Shown piece by piece: positions 8,220 through 17,049 of a stretch of DNA of 64,000 nucleotides. Below the pieces are notes generated by a model. The model did not search any database, had not been told where the DNA came from, and saw nothing but the letters and a program-made list of their open reading frames with translations. The first letter of the stretch is position 1, and each line of letters begins with the position of its first letter. Both the position numbers and the translations under genes were made by a program. This DNA is from Vulcanimicrobiota bacterium (lineage in GTDB: Bacteria > Vulcanimicrobiota > Xenobia > Xenobiales > JADMJV01): assembly GCA_019637395.1 (NCBI GenBank), contig JAHBVR010000019.1, forward strand, positions 1-64,000, in the 5' to 3' direction.

Positions 8220-10439
8220 ATGCACAAAGCCCTCCTCCTCATCGCAATCCTGAGCGGCACGGCCGCCGCTCAGGCTCTCATTCCCAGGCCCGGCGCCCAG
8301 GAAAAAGACCTGCCGCCCTTCGACTGCGTCAGCCAGAACGTGACCGTCGAAGTGGAACAGCAAGTGGCCCGCGTGCGCATCGAGCAGATCTTCGTCAATC
8401 GCAGCGGCCACGATCTTGAAGCCATCTATTTCATGCCTCTCTCCGAGCAAGCCAGCATCAGCCGCTTCTCCTACTGGGTCAAAGGCAAAGAAATCGTCGG
8501 CCAAGTCGAAGAAAAACAAGAAGCGCGGCAGAAATACGAAAAAGCCGTAGCCGCCAAACGCGATCCGGCCCTGCTCGAGCAAGCCGGCCGCAACCTCTTC
8601 CGTGTCAACGTCTATCCTGTCTCCAGCAGTGAACCTCTCAAGGTGGTCCTGGAATACTCCCAGCTCTGCCCCTACGAACAAGGCGTGGTGCGCCTGCGCT
8701 ACCCCCTGACCGCCGGCGGCGCCCAGCAGCGCATTCAAGATTTCCAGTTCCACGCCACCGTGGCTGACCAGAAGCCCATCGACGAATTGCGCCTGCCCTC
8801 CCACAGCGGCTCTAAAATTATCCACCCCGATGCCCACCACGCCGAAGTAACCCTGGCCCAGAAAGACTTCACCCCGAAACAAGATGTGGCTCTGGAATAC
8901 CGGCTTAAATCAGAGGATTTTGGCGTCTCCTTTTTGACGCACCGCGTCAAAGGCGAAGACGGCTACTACATGCTGGTGGTGGCGCCTCAGGAAAAGACCA
9001 GCCAGCAGCAAGTGGTCAGAAAAGACGTCATCTTCGTCTTCGACCGCTCCGGCTCGATGGACGGCGAAAAGTTGCGCCAGGCCCAGGCCGCCCTCAGCTA
9101 CTGCTTGAAGAAACTCTCCCCCCAGGACCGCTTTCAGGTCCTCACTTTCTCCACCGGCGTCCACACCAATTCGCCCAAACTGATGGAAGCCAGCGATCAG
9201 AACGTGAGCAAGGCGCTCCAGGAAGTGCAGTCGCTGGACGCCGACGGTGGTACCAATATCGACGAAGCGCTGACCACCGCTATGAAGAACTTCAGTGACG
9301 GACCGAATCAGAAGATCATCTTGTTCATGACCGACGGCCTTCCCACCGAAGGCGAACAGGACATTGGCAAAATTATCCAGCACGTGGCCCAGGCCGACCG
9401 TCATGGCGTGCGCCTCTTCGCCTTCGGCGTGGGCGACGACGTGGATGATTACCTGTTGCTCAAACTGGCCAACGACCACCGCGGCGCTCTCCAATACGTG
9501 CGCGGCGGCGAGTCCATCGAATCCAAAGTGGGGGCCTTTTTTGCCAAAATCTCCACCCCGGTGCTGGTGAATCTGAAAATTGACTATGGCGAGACCGTCA
9601 TCAATCGCTCCTACCCGGAGATTCTGCCCGACGTCTTCAAGGGCTCCCAGCTCATCCTGGTGGGCCGCTACTCCCGGAGCGGTCCACAAGAACTGGTGCT
9701 GCAGGGCGAAATCAACGGCGAGAAGCGAATCTTCCGCTACCCCGCCAACTTCGATGAAGTGCAGCAGCAGAACCCCTTCCTGCCGCGCCTGTGGGCTAAA
9801 CAGCGTGTGGACTGGGCCGTCGACCGCATCCGCCTGAAGGGCGAGAACGACGAGCTCAAGCAAGAGATCATCAAGCTCTCCAAGAGCTACAACTTTATGA
9901 CCCCCTACACGTCCTTCCTGGCCATGGCCAAAGAAGAGCGGGTGACCTCTTCGGCGCCTGGCTATCCCAAGGGCAGCGACCCTATCCTCTCGGTGCAGGC
10001 GCCCCCTCAGGCTCGCGTCACCGCCTACTTCCCCTGGGGGGAAACTCGCCCGCTTCTTTACGACAAGCAGGCCGGACTGTGGAAATGCCGCTTCGTAATT
10101 CCGTCCAGCGTGGCTCAGAACACCTGCAAAGTAGCCGTGGTGGTGACTTTGCCCGACGGCTCCCAGGAGCGCCAGACCGTCTGCTTCGAGGCCGACGAGG
10201 ACGCCCCCAGCGGCCGCGCCACCGCCTTGCTCAAGTTCGGCACCGTCTACCTGGAAGCGCACACCAGCCTCGATACCAGCCGGGTCCTGGCCGTGCTCGA
10301 CGATGGCACCGCTCTCGATCTGGTCAAGCAACGGCCGGGCTATTGGAAGGCAGAAACCAGACGAAGGTTCCGCTCTGCCGACCTGACTTTGCTCGACCAC
10401 GGGCACAACCGCACCACCATCCATCTGGAGGTCAAATGA
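8220..10439 (+). CDS. Secreted VIT and VWA domain protein
   Basis: The 739-residue protein begins with a signal peptide (MHKALLLIAILSGTAAAQA). Residues about 30-150 form a VIT domain, seen in IYFMPLSEQASISRFSYWVKGK and the following Q-rich helix. A VWA domain follows from about residue 270, with a MIDAS motif DRSGSMDGEK and later DGGTNIDEAL and MTDGLPTEGE. The arrangement is that of inter-alpha-trypsin-inhibitor heavy-chain-like proteins, thought to mediate extracytoplasmic protein binding. The C-terminal third has no recognised domain. The stop overlaps the next ATG, coupling it to the beta-propeller protein. Confidence 0.88.
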   Translation: MHKALLLIAILSGTAAAQALIPRPGAQEKDLPPFDCVSQNVTVEVEQQVARVRIEQIFVNRSGHDLEAIYFMPLSEQASISRFSYWVKGKEIVGQVEEKQEARQKYEKAVAAKRDPALLEQAGRNLFRVNVYPVSSSEPLKVVLEYSQLCPYEQGVVRLRYPLTAGGAQQRIQDFQFHATVADQKPIDELRLPSHSGSKIIHPDAHHAEVTLAQKDFTPKQDVALEYRLKSEDFGVSFLTHRVKGEDGYYMLVVAPQEKTSQQQVVRKDVIFVFDRSGSMDGEKLRQAQAALSYCLKKLSPQDRFQVLTFSTGVHTNSPKLMEASDQNVSKALQEVQSLDADGGTNIDEALTTAMKNFSDGPNQKIILFMTDGLPTEGEQDIGKIIQHVAQADRHGVRLFAFGVGDDVDDYLLLKLANDHRGALQYVRGGESIESKVGAFFAKISTPVLVNLKIDYGETVINRSYPEILPDVFKGSQLILVGRYSRSGPQELVLQGEINGEKRIFRYPANFDEVQQQNPFLPRLWAKQRVDWAVDRIRLKGENDELKQEIIKLSKSYNFMTPYTSFLAMAKEERVTSSAPGYPKGSDPILSVQAPPQARVTAYFPWGETRPLLYDKQAGLWKCRFVIPSSVAQNTCKVAVVVTLPDGSQERQTVCFEADEDAPSGRATALLKFGTVYLEAHTSLDTSRVLAVLDDGTALDLVKQRPGYWKAETRRRFRSADLTLLDHGHNRTTIHLEVK

Positions 10440-12013
10440 AGTTTTTGCTTATGCTGGCCCTGGGCTGGCTCCATCCCGCTCAAGCTCCGCTTTTCCAAGT
10501 GCACTGCTCGACCCGCCAAGTCACCTGCCTGGCCGAGGGCGCCATCGGAACCAGCGGGGGGCTACGCCGCCCCGGCGCCCAGGAAGTCGAGTTGCCGGGG
10601 GTGGCCGTGCGCGCTATCTGCGGTGACAAGGTCGCCAGCGAAGCCGGCGTCTTTCAACAAGGCACTTGTCTCGACAGCCGCCCTGCCTGGTCGCTAGCCC
10701 AAACCCCGCAGGGCCTGGTCAGCGGTCACAACGCCGGCAGAGTCAAATTCTGGACCACCGGTGAAGAACTGCAGTGTCCCAGCGACGCGCCCATCCATTC
10801 GCTGGTTTGGAACGGCCATCAGCTGCTGGCCGCCTCCAACCAGGGCCTTTGGGTGCTGAAAGAAACCGGTCCCGAAGAAGTGCGCCTCAGCCCCAATCCG
10901 GTGGCCACCACCGTGACCTGTCTCGCGGCCGGACCCCAGGGCGTGGTGGTGGGCACGGCCGCTGGAGCCTTTCGCCAGCGAGGCGGTGATTGGGCCGCCC
11001 TGCCCGGCGACGTGGTCAACGTCTCGGCCTTGACCGTTGACGGCCAGGGTCACACCTGGGTGGGCACCCCCGACCAGGGAGTCTTTGAGGACGGCCGGGC
11101 GGTGCTTCCTAACCAGAAGGGTATAACCGCCCTGCTCTGGACCCAGCAAGGCGTGATGGTGGGCACCGACCACGGCGCCTTCCTGAACGGCAAGCCCCTC
11201 TATGACTGGCACGACGAAATCAGCGGCAATCATATCACCGCTCTGGCCTGTTCGAAAAAAAGCGTCTGGGTGGGCACTTTTCAGGATGGGTTGGCGCAAA
11301 GGCAAAACGATCGATGGAAACTGGTGGAAGGCCTGCCTTCCAGCTGGGTCAACCAGCTGAGCGCCTCGGGTGAAGAAGTGCTGGTGCGCTTTTCCAGCGG
11401 CCTGGTGCTGAGCGGTGAAAAAGGCACCTGGCGGACCATGGGCAGAAGCTGCGGTTGGCCCAAAGACTGGACCGCCGGCCTGGGCCGGGGCTGGGTGACC
11501 ACTCTTTCCGGCTTCTATACCCAGCAAGGCAGAGGCTGGAAGACTTTCACTCCCAAACCGGCCCTGCAGGGCGTCACCGTGACGGCGCTGGCTCGCTATC
11601 AGAAGCGATACTGGTTGGCCAGCCAGAACGGCGCCTACTGCTACGACCCGGCCAACGGCAACTGCTGTCAATACATCCAGGAATTACCCGACAACTGGGT
11701 CACCTCTCTGGAAACCTACCAGGGAAAGCTCTGGGTCGGCACCTTCCGCGGCGGAATCGCCGTCTTCGACGGCAAGAGCTGGCAAACCCAAATGCCGGAC
11801 GAACGCATCCATTGTCTGCTGGCCACCCCCACCGGACTCTGGGTTGGAACTCCCCAGGGCCTGTTCTGGACCGACGGTCGCAACTGGCGCCGCTTTGGCC
11901 GCGAGCAGGGCCTGCCCAGCCAGGTCGTCTGGGCGCTGGCCACACGCGGCAACGAACTCTGGATCGGCACCGACAGCGGCCTGTGCGAAGCCAGGCTCAG
12001 CCAGCTTCTGTGA
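10436..12013 (+). CDS. Secreted beta-propeller protein (two-component-regulator propeller type)
   Basis: The 525-residue protein starts at ATG 10436, which overlaps the previous stop; the frame is open further upstream, but MKFLLMLALGWLHPAQA is an evident signal peptide. It consists of repeated blades with a W-x-G-T core: TWVGTPDQGVFED, VWVGTFQDGLAQR, LWVGTFRGGIAVFDG, LWVGTPQGLFW and LWIGTDSGL. This pattern is typical of Reg_prop propellers found in periplasmic sensor regions. No kinase or membrane domain follows, so it is a free propeller. Being translationally coupled to a VIT-VWA protein, it probably works with it as an extracytoplasmic binding pair. Confidence 0.8.
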   Translation: MKFLLMLALGWLHPAQAPLFQVHCSTRQVTCLAEGAIGTSGGLRRPGAQEVELPGVAVRAICGDKVASEAGVFQQGTCLDSRPAWSLAQTPQGLVSGHNAGRVKFWTTGEELQCPSDAPIHSLVWNGHQLLAASNQGLWVLKETGPEEVRLSPNPVATTVTCLAAGPQGVVVGTAAGAFRQRGGDWAALPGDVVNVSALTVDGQGHTWVGTPDQGVFEDGRAVLPNQKGITALLWTQQGVMVGTDHGAFLNGKPLYDWHDEISGNHITALACSKKSVWVGTFQDGLAQRQNDRWKLVEGLPSSWVNQLSASGEEVLVRFSSGLVLSGEKGTWRTMGRSCGWPKDWTAGLGRGWVTTLSGFYTQQGRGWKTFTPKPALQGVTVTALARYQKRYWLASQNGAYCYDPANGNCCQYIQELPDNWVTSLETYQGKLWVGTFRGGIAVFDGKSWQTQMPDERIHCLLATPTGLWVGTPQGLFWTDGRNWRRFGREQGLPSQVVWALATRGNELWIGTDSGLCEARLSQLL

Positions 12014-12169
12014 CACCCTTGATGGATCGTTATCCCAGCGCTCGTCGTGATAGGCCTGGGCGGCGCGCTCAACCCTGCTCGACCACTCCATCATAGCGGA
12101 CTCCCAGAGCTTGGGAATGGACGCACCTTACCTGCCCGGTTGTCTCCACATAGAACAGGCCGCAATTTT

Positions 12170-12230
12170 GATAAGCAATTTCTACAGAGGGCACCAGGGT
12201 TTGGCGAGGCGCCCCGAAAAATTGCTTATC
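12170..12230. promoter_or_regulatory. 12-base inverted repeat ending at a start codon
   Basis: GATAAGCAATTT (12170-12181) is the exact reverse complement of AAATTGCTTATC (12219-12230), separated by 37 bases. The right arm ends directly before ATG 12231 of the acetyltransferase remnant. In RNA, the stem would bury the start region; in DNA, it could be an operator. No poly-T tract follows, so a terminator is unlikely. Confidence 0.35.
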
Positions 12231-12428
12231 ATGGTCGTTCGTCGAGTCCAAGCGCACGAATGGGAACAGCTGAGGGACATTCGTTTCTGCATCACCCTTG
12301 AGGAGGTTTCGCGGGTGACCCGTCCCATCTGGGAAGAGCGCGCCCGCATGGGGGCCGAGAGCGCCGCCATCTACCTTGGCCATGAGGCCCGCGGCCGGGG
12401 CGTGGCCAAGGCGCTGTATACCCCGTGA
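12231..12428 (+). pseudogene. GNAT acetyltransferase, internally deleted remnant
   Basis: ATG 12231 opens MVVRRVQAHEWEQLRDIR, a typical GNAT N-terminus. After about 35 unrelated or rearranged residues comes YLGHEARGRGVAKALY, the acetyl-CoA-binding loop region. The 65-residue total is less than half the usual ~150, the central sheet is missing and the frame stops at 12428 just after the cofactor motif. The gene appears to be decaying. The inverted repeat at 12170-12230 lies directly upstream. Confidence 0.6.
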
Positions 12429-12990
12429 GCTGGCGCGAACGCTACGCCGCTACCGGGAAAGCCGCTTCGTGCAGCCCTCCCCCCTCAACCCTCGGGCTTC
12501 GGCTCAATTGCTCAGCCTGGCCTGGGAGCGGCTGCCCCATCCCTTCGAAGCCCTGGAACTTTCGCCCAGGCGCTCCCCCCCGGGCCGGGTTACTACGCTC
12601 ATTTCGGCATTCTCTCGCTGGTTTCAGCCAACCGCTGGGGCTTTGAGGTGGAAGCCTTGAAGCGTCATTGGGCTTTCTACCGTGATTTTCTGGGCCAGGC
12701 CGTGCCGGGAGGCCAGCTGGAAATCCGCCTGACCGACTGGTGCGGCCTGGCCGCACAACTGCAGGGGGAAGAATTCATACTTGACCCGGAACGCACCTCA
12801 GGGCGCGGCTACTACCAGCGGGCCTGCTTCAAAATTTACCTGAACGGATCGAGATCGGGGACGGCGGCTTTACGGATTGGATGGCCCGGCTGCTGAGCAA
12901 TCGTCGAGAAGGTTTTCTGAGTTCGGGTCTGGGTTGGGAGCGTCTGGTGGCGATGGCTCCCTCATCGCACTCAGAAAGTCCTGAGTTCTG
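12429..12990 (+). pseudogene. Class II aminoacyl-tRNA-synthetase-like protein, frameshifted
   Basis: No single frame is open, but successive frames give a continuous protein. RESRFVQPSPLNPRASAQLL and WERLPHPFEALEL are read to about 12570. The frame then shifts in a C-rich run near 12575-12585, giving GYYAHFGILSLVSANRWGFE and EALKRHWAFYRDFLG through FKIYLNG. A further shift near 12845 gives IEIGDGGFTDWMARLLSNRR and SSGLGWERLVAM to a stop near 12990. The last part resembles motif 3 of class II aminoacyl-tRNA synthetases (G-L-G-x-E-R). The family assignment is tentative; the frame breaks are clear. Confidence 0.5.
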
Positions 12991-12995
12991 ACCGA

Positions 12996-13640
12996 GTGGG
13001 GCGGGGCGGCCGACCCATCTTAGAGCGATTTGCGTCGGCTCTGGGAGGCCTATCCGGAGTAGAAGCTCTTGTGCTGGGAGGCTCGCGAGCGCGCGGAACG
13101 CACACCTCCGACTACGACCTGGGGCTGTATTATCGCGGAGAGCTGGATGTGCAAGGCCTGCGCGCCGCGCTGGCCAGCGGGGGCGCCCGGGGAGAGGTCA
13201 ACCAGCCCTGCGACTGGGGCCCCTGGATCAATGGTGGAGGCTGGCTGACCTGTGAGGGTCGGGCTGTCGACATCATCTACCGCGACCAGGACAAAGTCCA
13301 GCGGATCGTCCATGACTGTCTGCAGGGGCGCATCGAGCTGGTCATGCAGCCGGGCCACCCCTTCGGATTCCACACCCCGATCTACGCCGGAGAGCTGGCC
13401 TGTGGCCAGGTGCTGTGGGGAAACATCGAGCGGCCGGATATGCCGACGAGCTGTCTGTGCCAGGTGCTTTTCGCCCGCAACCGGCGCTGGGGACTGAAAC
13501 GAAAAGGGGGCTCTGGCCGAAGCGGCATCCCTGAACGGAGCCCCGGCCGCCTTTGCTGGAACGGGCCAAGAGCGGGTGTGTGCAGGTGATAAGAGAGCTG
13601 CTCAAGGAAGCCGGAATCGCCTCTGACGGATCGGTTTGAG
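12996..13640 (+). pseudogene. Minimal nucleotidyltransferase-domain protein, C-terminus frameshifted
   Basis: From GTG 12996 the sequence has LVLGGSRARGTHTSDYDLGL, the G-S-x-A-R-G and D-x-D core of the MNT/KNTase-type fold, and a further acidic strand AVDIIYRD. The first 150 residues look intact. After PDMPTSCLCQVLFARNRRWG the frame drifts: 13501 onward in another frame gives NEKGALAEAASL, and then VQVIRELLKEAGIASDGSV to a stop near 13640 in a third. A helical segment expected between MPT and QVLF also seems deleted. The open frame itself ends at 13589. Product probably non-functional or truncated. Confidence 0.6.
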
Positions 13641-13753
13641 ACCACAGCCCCTGCGACAAGACTTGCTATACTGGGCATGCCTGTAGAGCACTCCACAAGG
13701 TGCACTACAAAATCTTCGAGTAAATATGGATTAGGCCCCCCAGCCTCCCTACT

Positions 13754-13870
13754 TTACCCGCCTTGGTTCGGCCACTCTTTCTGGCAGCGTGAACATAGTT
13801 CAGGGTCGACGCCCAGCGCGTTGGCGAAGTAGCCAGCGTAGGTGACCTGATCCAGCATCGGCACGGCTAT
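13754..13870 (-). pseudogene. Short C-terminal gene remnant
   Basis: On the minus strand 13754-13862 reads MPMLDQVTYAGYFANALGV then DPELCSRCQKEWPNQGG and stops at 13754. The sequence looks like a genuine protein C-terminus with a CxxC pair, but a stop lies only five codons upstream of the GTG that precedes it. I cannot name the family. The rest of the 13641-13924 gap shows nothing else. Confidence 0.35.
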
Positions 13871-13924
13871 GCGTTTCTACCTGAGCGAGGAGAGAACGCC
13901 CGCACACCCGAAGCGAGCTTAAGA

Positions 13925-15241
13925 ATGAAGATCGCTTTACTCTCCCCGCGTGGCCCGCTCTATCGCCATAAAACCGGCATTTTCAAGAAGTCTTTGCGCT
14001 ATATGCCTTTGACGCTGCCGACGCTGGCCGCCCTCATTCCGCCCGAACTGACGAATGGACTGCAACTGCTCGACGAAGGCATTGAAGATATTCCCCTGGA
14101 CCTCGACGCCGACCTCATCGGCATCTCGGCCATCACCGGCAGTTCCGCGCGCGCCTACGAGCTGGCCGATCACTATCGCCATCAGGGTAAGTGCGTGGTA
14201 CTGGGCGGTGTGCATCCCACCTTGCTGCCCGATGAAGCCGCCCGCCACGCCGACGCTGTGGTGGTCGGCTATGCCGAGGATAGCTGGCCGCAATTGCTGC
14301 ACGATTTTCAGCAAGGCAGGCTGCAGAGTCGCTACCGTCAGCAGCCCGGACTGCAACTGGGCGGCCGTCCCCTGCCCCGCCGTGACCTGCTGCCCGACGG
14401 CAATTTCACTGTCGGCCATACTCTCGAAGCCACCCGGGGCTGCATTCACAAGTGCAACTTTTGCGTGGTGCCCAGCGCCTGGGGACGGCCGCTCCAACAC
14501 CCTGTTGGTGAGGTCATCCAGGATATCCAGAATATGCGGGCACGCCGCCTGATTTTCATGGACCTGAACCTGATCGCCGACAAAAACTATGCCAAAGAAC
14601 TTTTCCGCGCCCTCATTCCGCTCAAAGTCACCTGGGGCGGACTGGTCACCACCCAGATCGCCTGGGACGACGAACTGCTGGATCTGGCCGCCCGAAGCGG
14701 CTGCAAAGGCCTGCTCATCGGCTTTGAAAGCCTCACTCCCGAAGCTCTGAACGAGTGCAAAAAGGGCTTCAACTTACTCAAGGAATACCGGGAGGTGATC
14801 GCCCGCGTGCACGAGCGTAAAATCGCCATCATGGGCACTTTCGTCTTCGGTTTCGACCACGACGGCATCGAGGGCTTCGCCAACACCGTCGACTTTGTCA
14901 TGGAAAACAAGATCGAACTGCCCCGCTACGCGGTTCTCACCCCGTTTCCGGGCACACCCCTGCACCAACGTCTCGACCAGGAAGGCCGGTTGTTGCACAA
15001 AGACTGGTCGCTCTATGACGGCCAGCACGTGGTTTTCCAACCCTCGCTCATGACTCCGGGCGAGTTACAGCGCGGCATCGAATGGACCTGGAAGAAAACT
15101 TACAGTTACCCAGGTATCGCCCGCCGCTTATGGCGCGGCAATCTTTTCTGGACGGCCCTTACCGCCAACTTGGGCTACCGCTTTTATGCCCACCGCCTGC
15201 ACCAGTTCTACAACTGCCGCGAGCCTTTGCTGGCGGCCTGA
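13925..15241 (+). CDS. B12-binding-type radical SAM enzyme (first)
   Basis: The 438-residue protein has an N-terminal cobalamin-binding-type Rossmann domain (about 1-150, with LIGISAITGSSARAYELA and VVLGGVHPTLLPDE). Then comes a radical SAM core with the iron-sulphur motif C173-x3-C177-x2-C180 in RGCIHKCNFC. Later family motifs are GFESLTPE and LTPFPGTPLHQRL, followed by a C-terminal region of the DUF4070 kind. Such enzymes do radical methylations or C-C bond rearrangements on lipids and natural products; the substrate here is unknown. The canonical DxHxxG cobalamin His is not evident, so cobalamin binding is uncertain. The stop overlaps the start of the second enzyme (TGATG). Confidence 0.85.
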   Translation: MKIALLSPRGPLYRHKTGIFKKSLRYMPLTLPTLAALIPPELTNGLQLLDEGIEDIPLDLDADLIGISAITGSSARAYELADHYRHQGKCVVLGGVHPTLLPDEAARHADAVVVGYAEDSWPQLLHDFQQGRLQSRYRQQPGLQLGGRPLPRRDLLPDGNFTVGHTLEATRGCIHKCNFCVVPSAWGRPLQHPVGEVIQDIQNMRARRLIFMDLNLIADKNYAKELFRALIPLKVTWGGLVTTQIAWDDELLDLAARSGCKGLLIGFESLTPEALNECKKGFNLLKEYREVIARVHERKIAIMGTFVFGFDHDGIEGFANTVDFVMENKIELPRYAVLTPFPGTPLHQRLDQEGRLLHKDWSLYDGQHVVFQPSLMTPGELQRGIEWTWKKTYSYPGIARRLWRGNLFWTALTANLGYRFYAHRLHQFYNCREPLLAA

Positions 15242-16617
15242 TGCGCCTCACTTTCATCCATCCGGCCGTGGGCCACCAGGGGAAACGCCCCTACATTCGC
15301 GCCTGGCAGATGGAACCGCTACCTCTGGCCGTATTGGCAGCCCTCACTCCCAAAGAGGTGGAAATCCGCTTTTATGACGACCGGCTCGAAGATATCCCCT
15401 GGGACGAACCGACCGATCTTGTGGCCATCAGCGTGGAAACCTATACCGCCCGGCGCGCTTACCAGATCGCTTCCCATTTTCGACGCCGTGGCGTGCCCGT
15501 GGTCATGGGCGGTTTTCACGCCACCCTGATCCCCGAGGAAGTGAGCCAGTTCGCCGAAGCGGTGGTGGTCGGCGAAGCCGAAGAAGTCTGGCCCCTGCTG
15601 ATCGATGACTTTCGCCATGGAAAGCTGCAGCCGCTCTACAAATCCAGTGAACGCCCCAAGCTGGCCAGAATCCGCCCGCGCCGCGAGATTTTCGCAGGCA
15701 AGCGCTACCTCAACTTAGGATTGGTCGAAGCCGGGCGTGGTTGCCACTTCCACTGTGAATTCTGTGCCATTCAAGCCTATTTCAAAAACACTCAGGTACG
15801 CCGGCCCACCGACGACATTCTGGCCGATATCCGCGAACACAAACGTCCTTTATACTTTTTTGTAGACGACAACATCACCTCCAACCTGAAGCAAGCCAAA
15901 GACTTCTTCCGCGCCCTGATCCCCCTGAAGATCCGCTGGGTCAGTCAGGCCTCCATCAACATCGCCCACGACGAAGAATTCTTGCAGTTGATTCAGGCCA
16001 GCGGCTGCCAGATGCTGCTCATCGGCTTCGAAACCTTGAACCCGAACAGCCTGAAGGCCATGAACAAAGAGTTCAACAGCATGCGCGGCGGCTACGAACA
16101 GGCCCTGGCCAATCTGAGAAAATATAAAATACGACTCTACCCGACCTTTATTTTTGGCTACGACGAAGACACCGAAGAGACCCTGAAAGAAACGCTGGCC
16201 TTCTGCCGGCGCCAGAAGTTCTACCTGAGCGCCTTCAATCACCTGACTCCTTTCCCCGGTACCCCGCTCTACCGGCGACTGGAACAGGAAAACCGCCTGG
16301 TCTTTGAGCGCTGGTGGCTGGATCCGCGCTACCGCTACGGCATGGTGCCTTTTCGCAGTCGCGGCCTGCCCCCCGAAGCGATCGAACGGCTCTGCCTCAT
16401 GGCCCGCCAAAACTTCTACGGCTTCCCCTCGATTGTACAGCGCAGTCTGGATTTCCAGGTGAACAGCAGCAGTCTTTTTGGCATGGCCACCTTCTTCACA
16501 GCCAACCTGATGTTGCGCCGCGAGGTACTACAGAGACAAAAACTGCCACTGGGTGACGCCGACGATCACACCCCGTTGCTGCCTGTGGCCGGAGTCCTGG
16601 CGGGGTCCGCCTTGTGA
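15241..16617 (+). CDS. B12-binding-type radical SAM enzyme (second)
   Basis: The 458-residue protein starts at ATG 15241 overlapping the preceding stop; MRLTFIHPAVG matches the start style of its neighbour. It has the same architecture: B12-binding-like N-terminus (VAISVETYTARRAYQIA, VVMGGFHATLIPEE), iron-sulphur motif C168-x3-C172-x2-C175 in GRGCHFHCEFC, then LLIGFETLNP and LTPFPGTPLYRRL. ETYTARRAY is shared with the minus-strand enzyme at 17536-18834, so these two are closer paralogues. Its stop overlaps the GTG of the CULT protein, giving a three-gene coupled unit. Confidence 0.85.
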   Translation: MRLTFIHPAVGHQGKRPYIRAWQMEPLPLAVLAALTPKEVEIRFYDDRLEDIPWDEPTDLVAISVETYTARRAYQIASHFRRRGVPVVMGGFHATLIPEEVSQFAEAVVVGEAEEVWPLLIDDFRHGKLQPLYKSSERPKLARIRPRREIFAGKRYLNLGLVEAGRGCHFHCEFCAIQAYFKNTQVRRPTDDILADIREHKRPLYFFVDDNITSNLKQAKDFFRALIPLKIRWVSQASINIAHDEEFLQLIQASGCQMLLIGFETLNPNSLKAMNKEFNSMRGGYEQALANLRKYKIRLYPTFIFGYDEDTEETLKETLAFCRRQKFYLSAFNHLTPFPGTPLYRRLEQENRLVFERWWLDPRYRYGMVPFRSRGLPPEAIERLCLMARQNFYGFPSIVQRSLDFQVNSSSLFGMATFFTANLMLRREVLQRQKLPLGDADDHTPLLPVAGVLAGSAL

Positions 16618-16970
16618 ACAAGACCGAGACCAACCAGCAAGCCCAGGCCAAACCTCAGGCCCAACCGGTAGTTCTGTGTAAAGAATGCCATTCGGTGGTG
16701 ACCGAACCGGAAGCCGCCATCCAGGTGGAAGGCGGCCACGAGCATACCTTCCGCAACCCGGCCGGCTATTCATTTCACGTCCTCTGCTACGCCAGCGCCC
16801 CCGGAACGATCGAAGTGGGCGCCCCTACCGAGGCCGCCAGTTGGTTTCCCGGCTATGCCTGGTCGCTGGCCCTGTGCGCCAACTGCCACCAACACCTGGG
16901 CTGGTGGTATGAAGGCAAAAGCATCTTCGTCGGCCTTATCGCTACCCGTCTGGTGCGTTCCCCCAGCTGA
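16614..16970 (+). CDS. Stand-alone CULT-domain protein (bacterial cereblon-like)
   Basis: The 118-residue protein matches the CULT domain, the thalidomide-binding fold of cereblon that also occurs as small bacterial and secreted eukaryotic proteins. Two CxxC zinc knuckles are present (C22/C25 and C88/C91). The aromatic cage is conserved: W77 and W83 in SWFPGYAWSLALC, and W97/W98 in HQHLGWW, the three-tryptophan pocket that binds cyclic imides. GYSFHVLCYA is the matching central strand. There is no signal peptide. GTG 16614 overlaps the radical SAM stop, so it is co-translated with two B12-type radical SAM enzymes, which suggests it binds or senses a product or damage-derived cyclic imide of that pathway. 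The function is inference; the family call is strong. Confidence 0.85.
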   Translation: MNKTETNQQAQAKPQAQPVVLCKECHSVVTEPEAAIQVEGGHEHTFRNPAGYSFHVLCYASAPGTIEVGAPTEAASWFPGYAWSLALCANCHQHLGWWYEGKSIFVGLIATRLVRSPS

Positions 16971-17029
16971 AATATCCCCGGTCCCGACTGGACCGAATGG
17001 GATTTTCCCGGACAGCTTCGTTCCTCGCT

Positions 17030-17049
17030 AAAGAAGAGTTGCCTTCTTT
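17030..17049. terminator. Possible bidirectional hairpin between convergent genes
   Basis: AAAGAAG (17030-17036) pairs with CTTCTTT (17043-17049) around a six-base loop. It lies between the CULT gene and the oppositely oriented YHS gene, touching the latter's stop codon. The stem is weak (7 bp, AT-rich) and has no separate U tract. Confidence 0.3.

Noticed and set aside
8910-10424. Long minus-strand open frame (about 504 codons)
   Set aside because: It lies wholly antisense to the VIT-VWA gene, has no motifs and arises from GC-rich codon bias.
11684-12094. Minus-strand frame beginning MMEWSSRVERAAQAYHDERW
   Set aside because: The first ~25 codons look protein-like and may be a tiny relic, but the rest is antisense to the propeller gene, so I could not support a gene.
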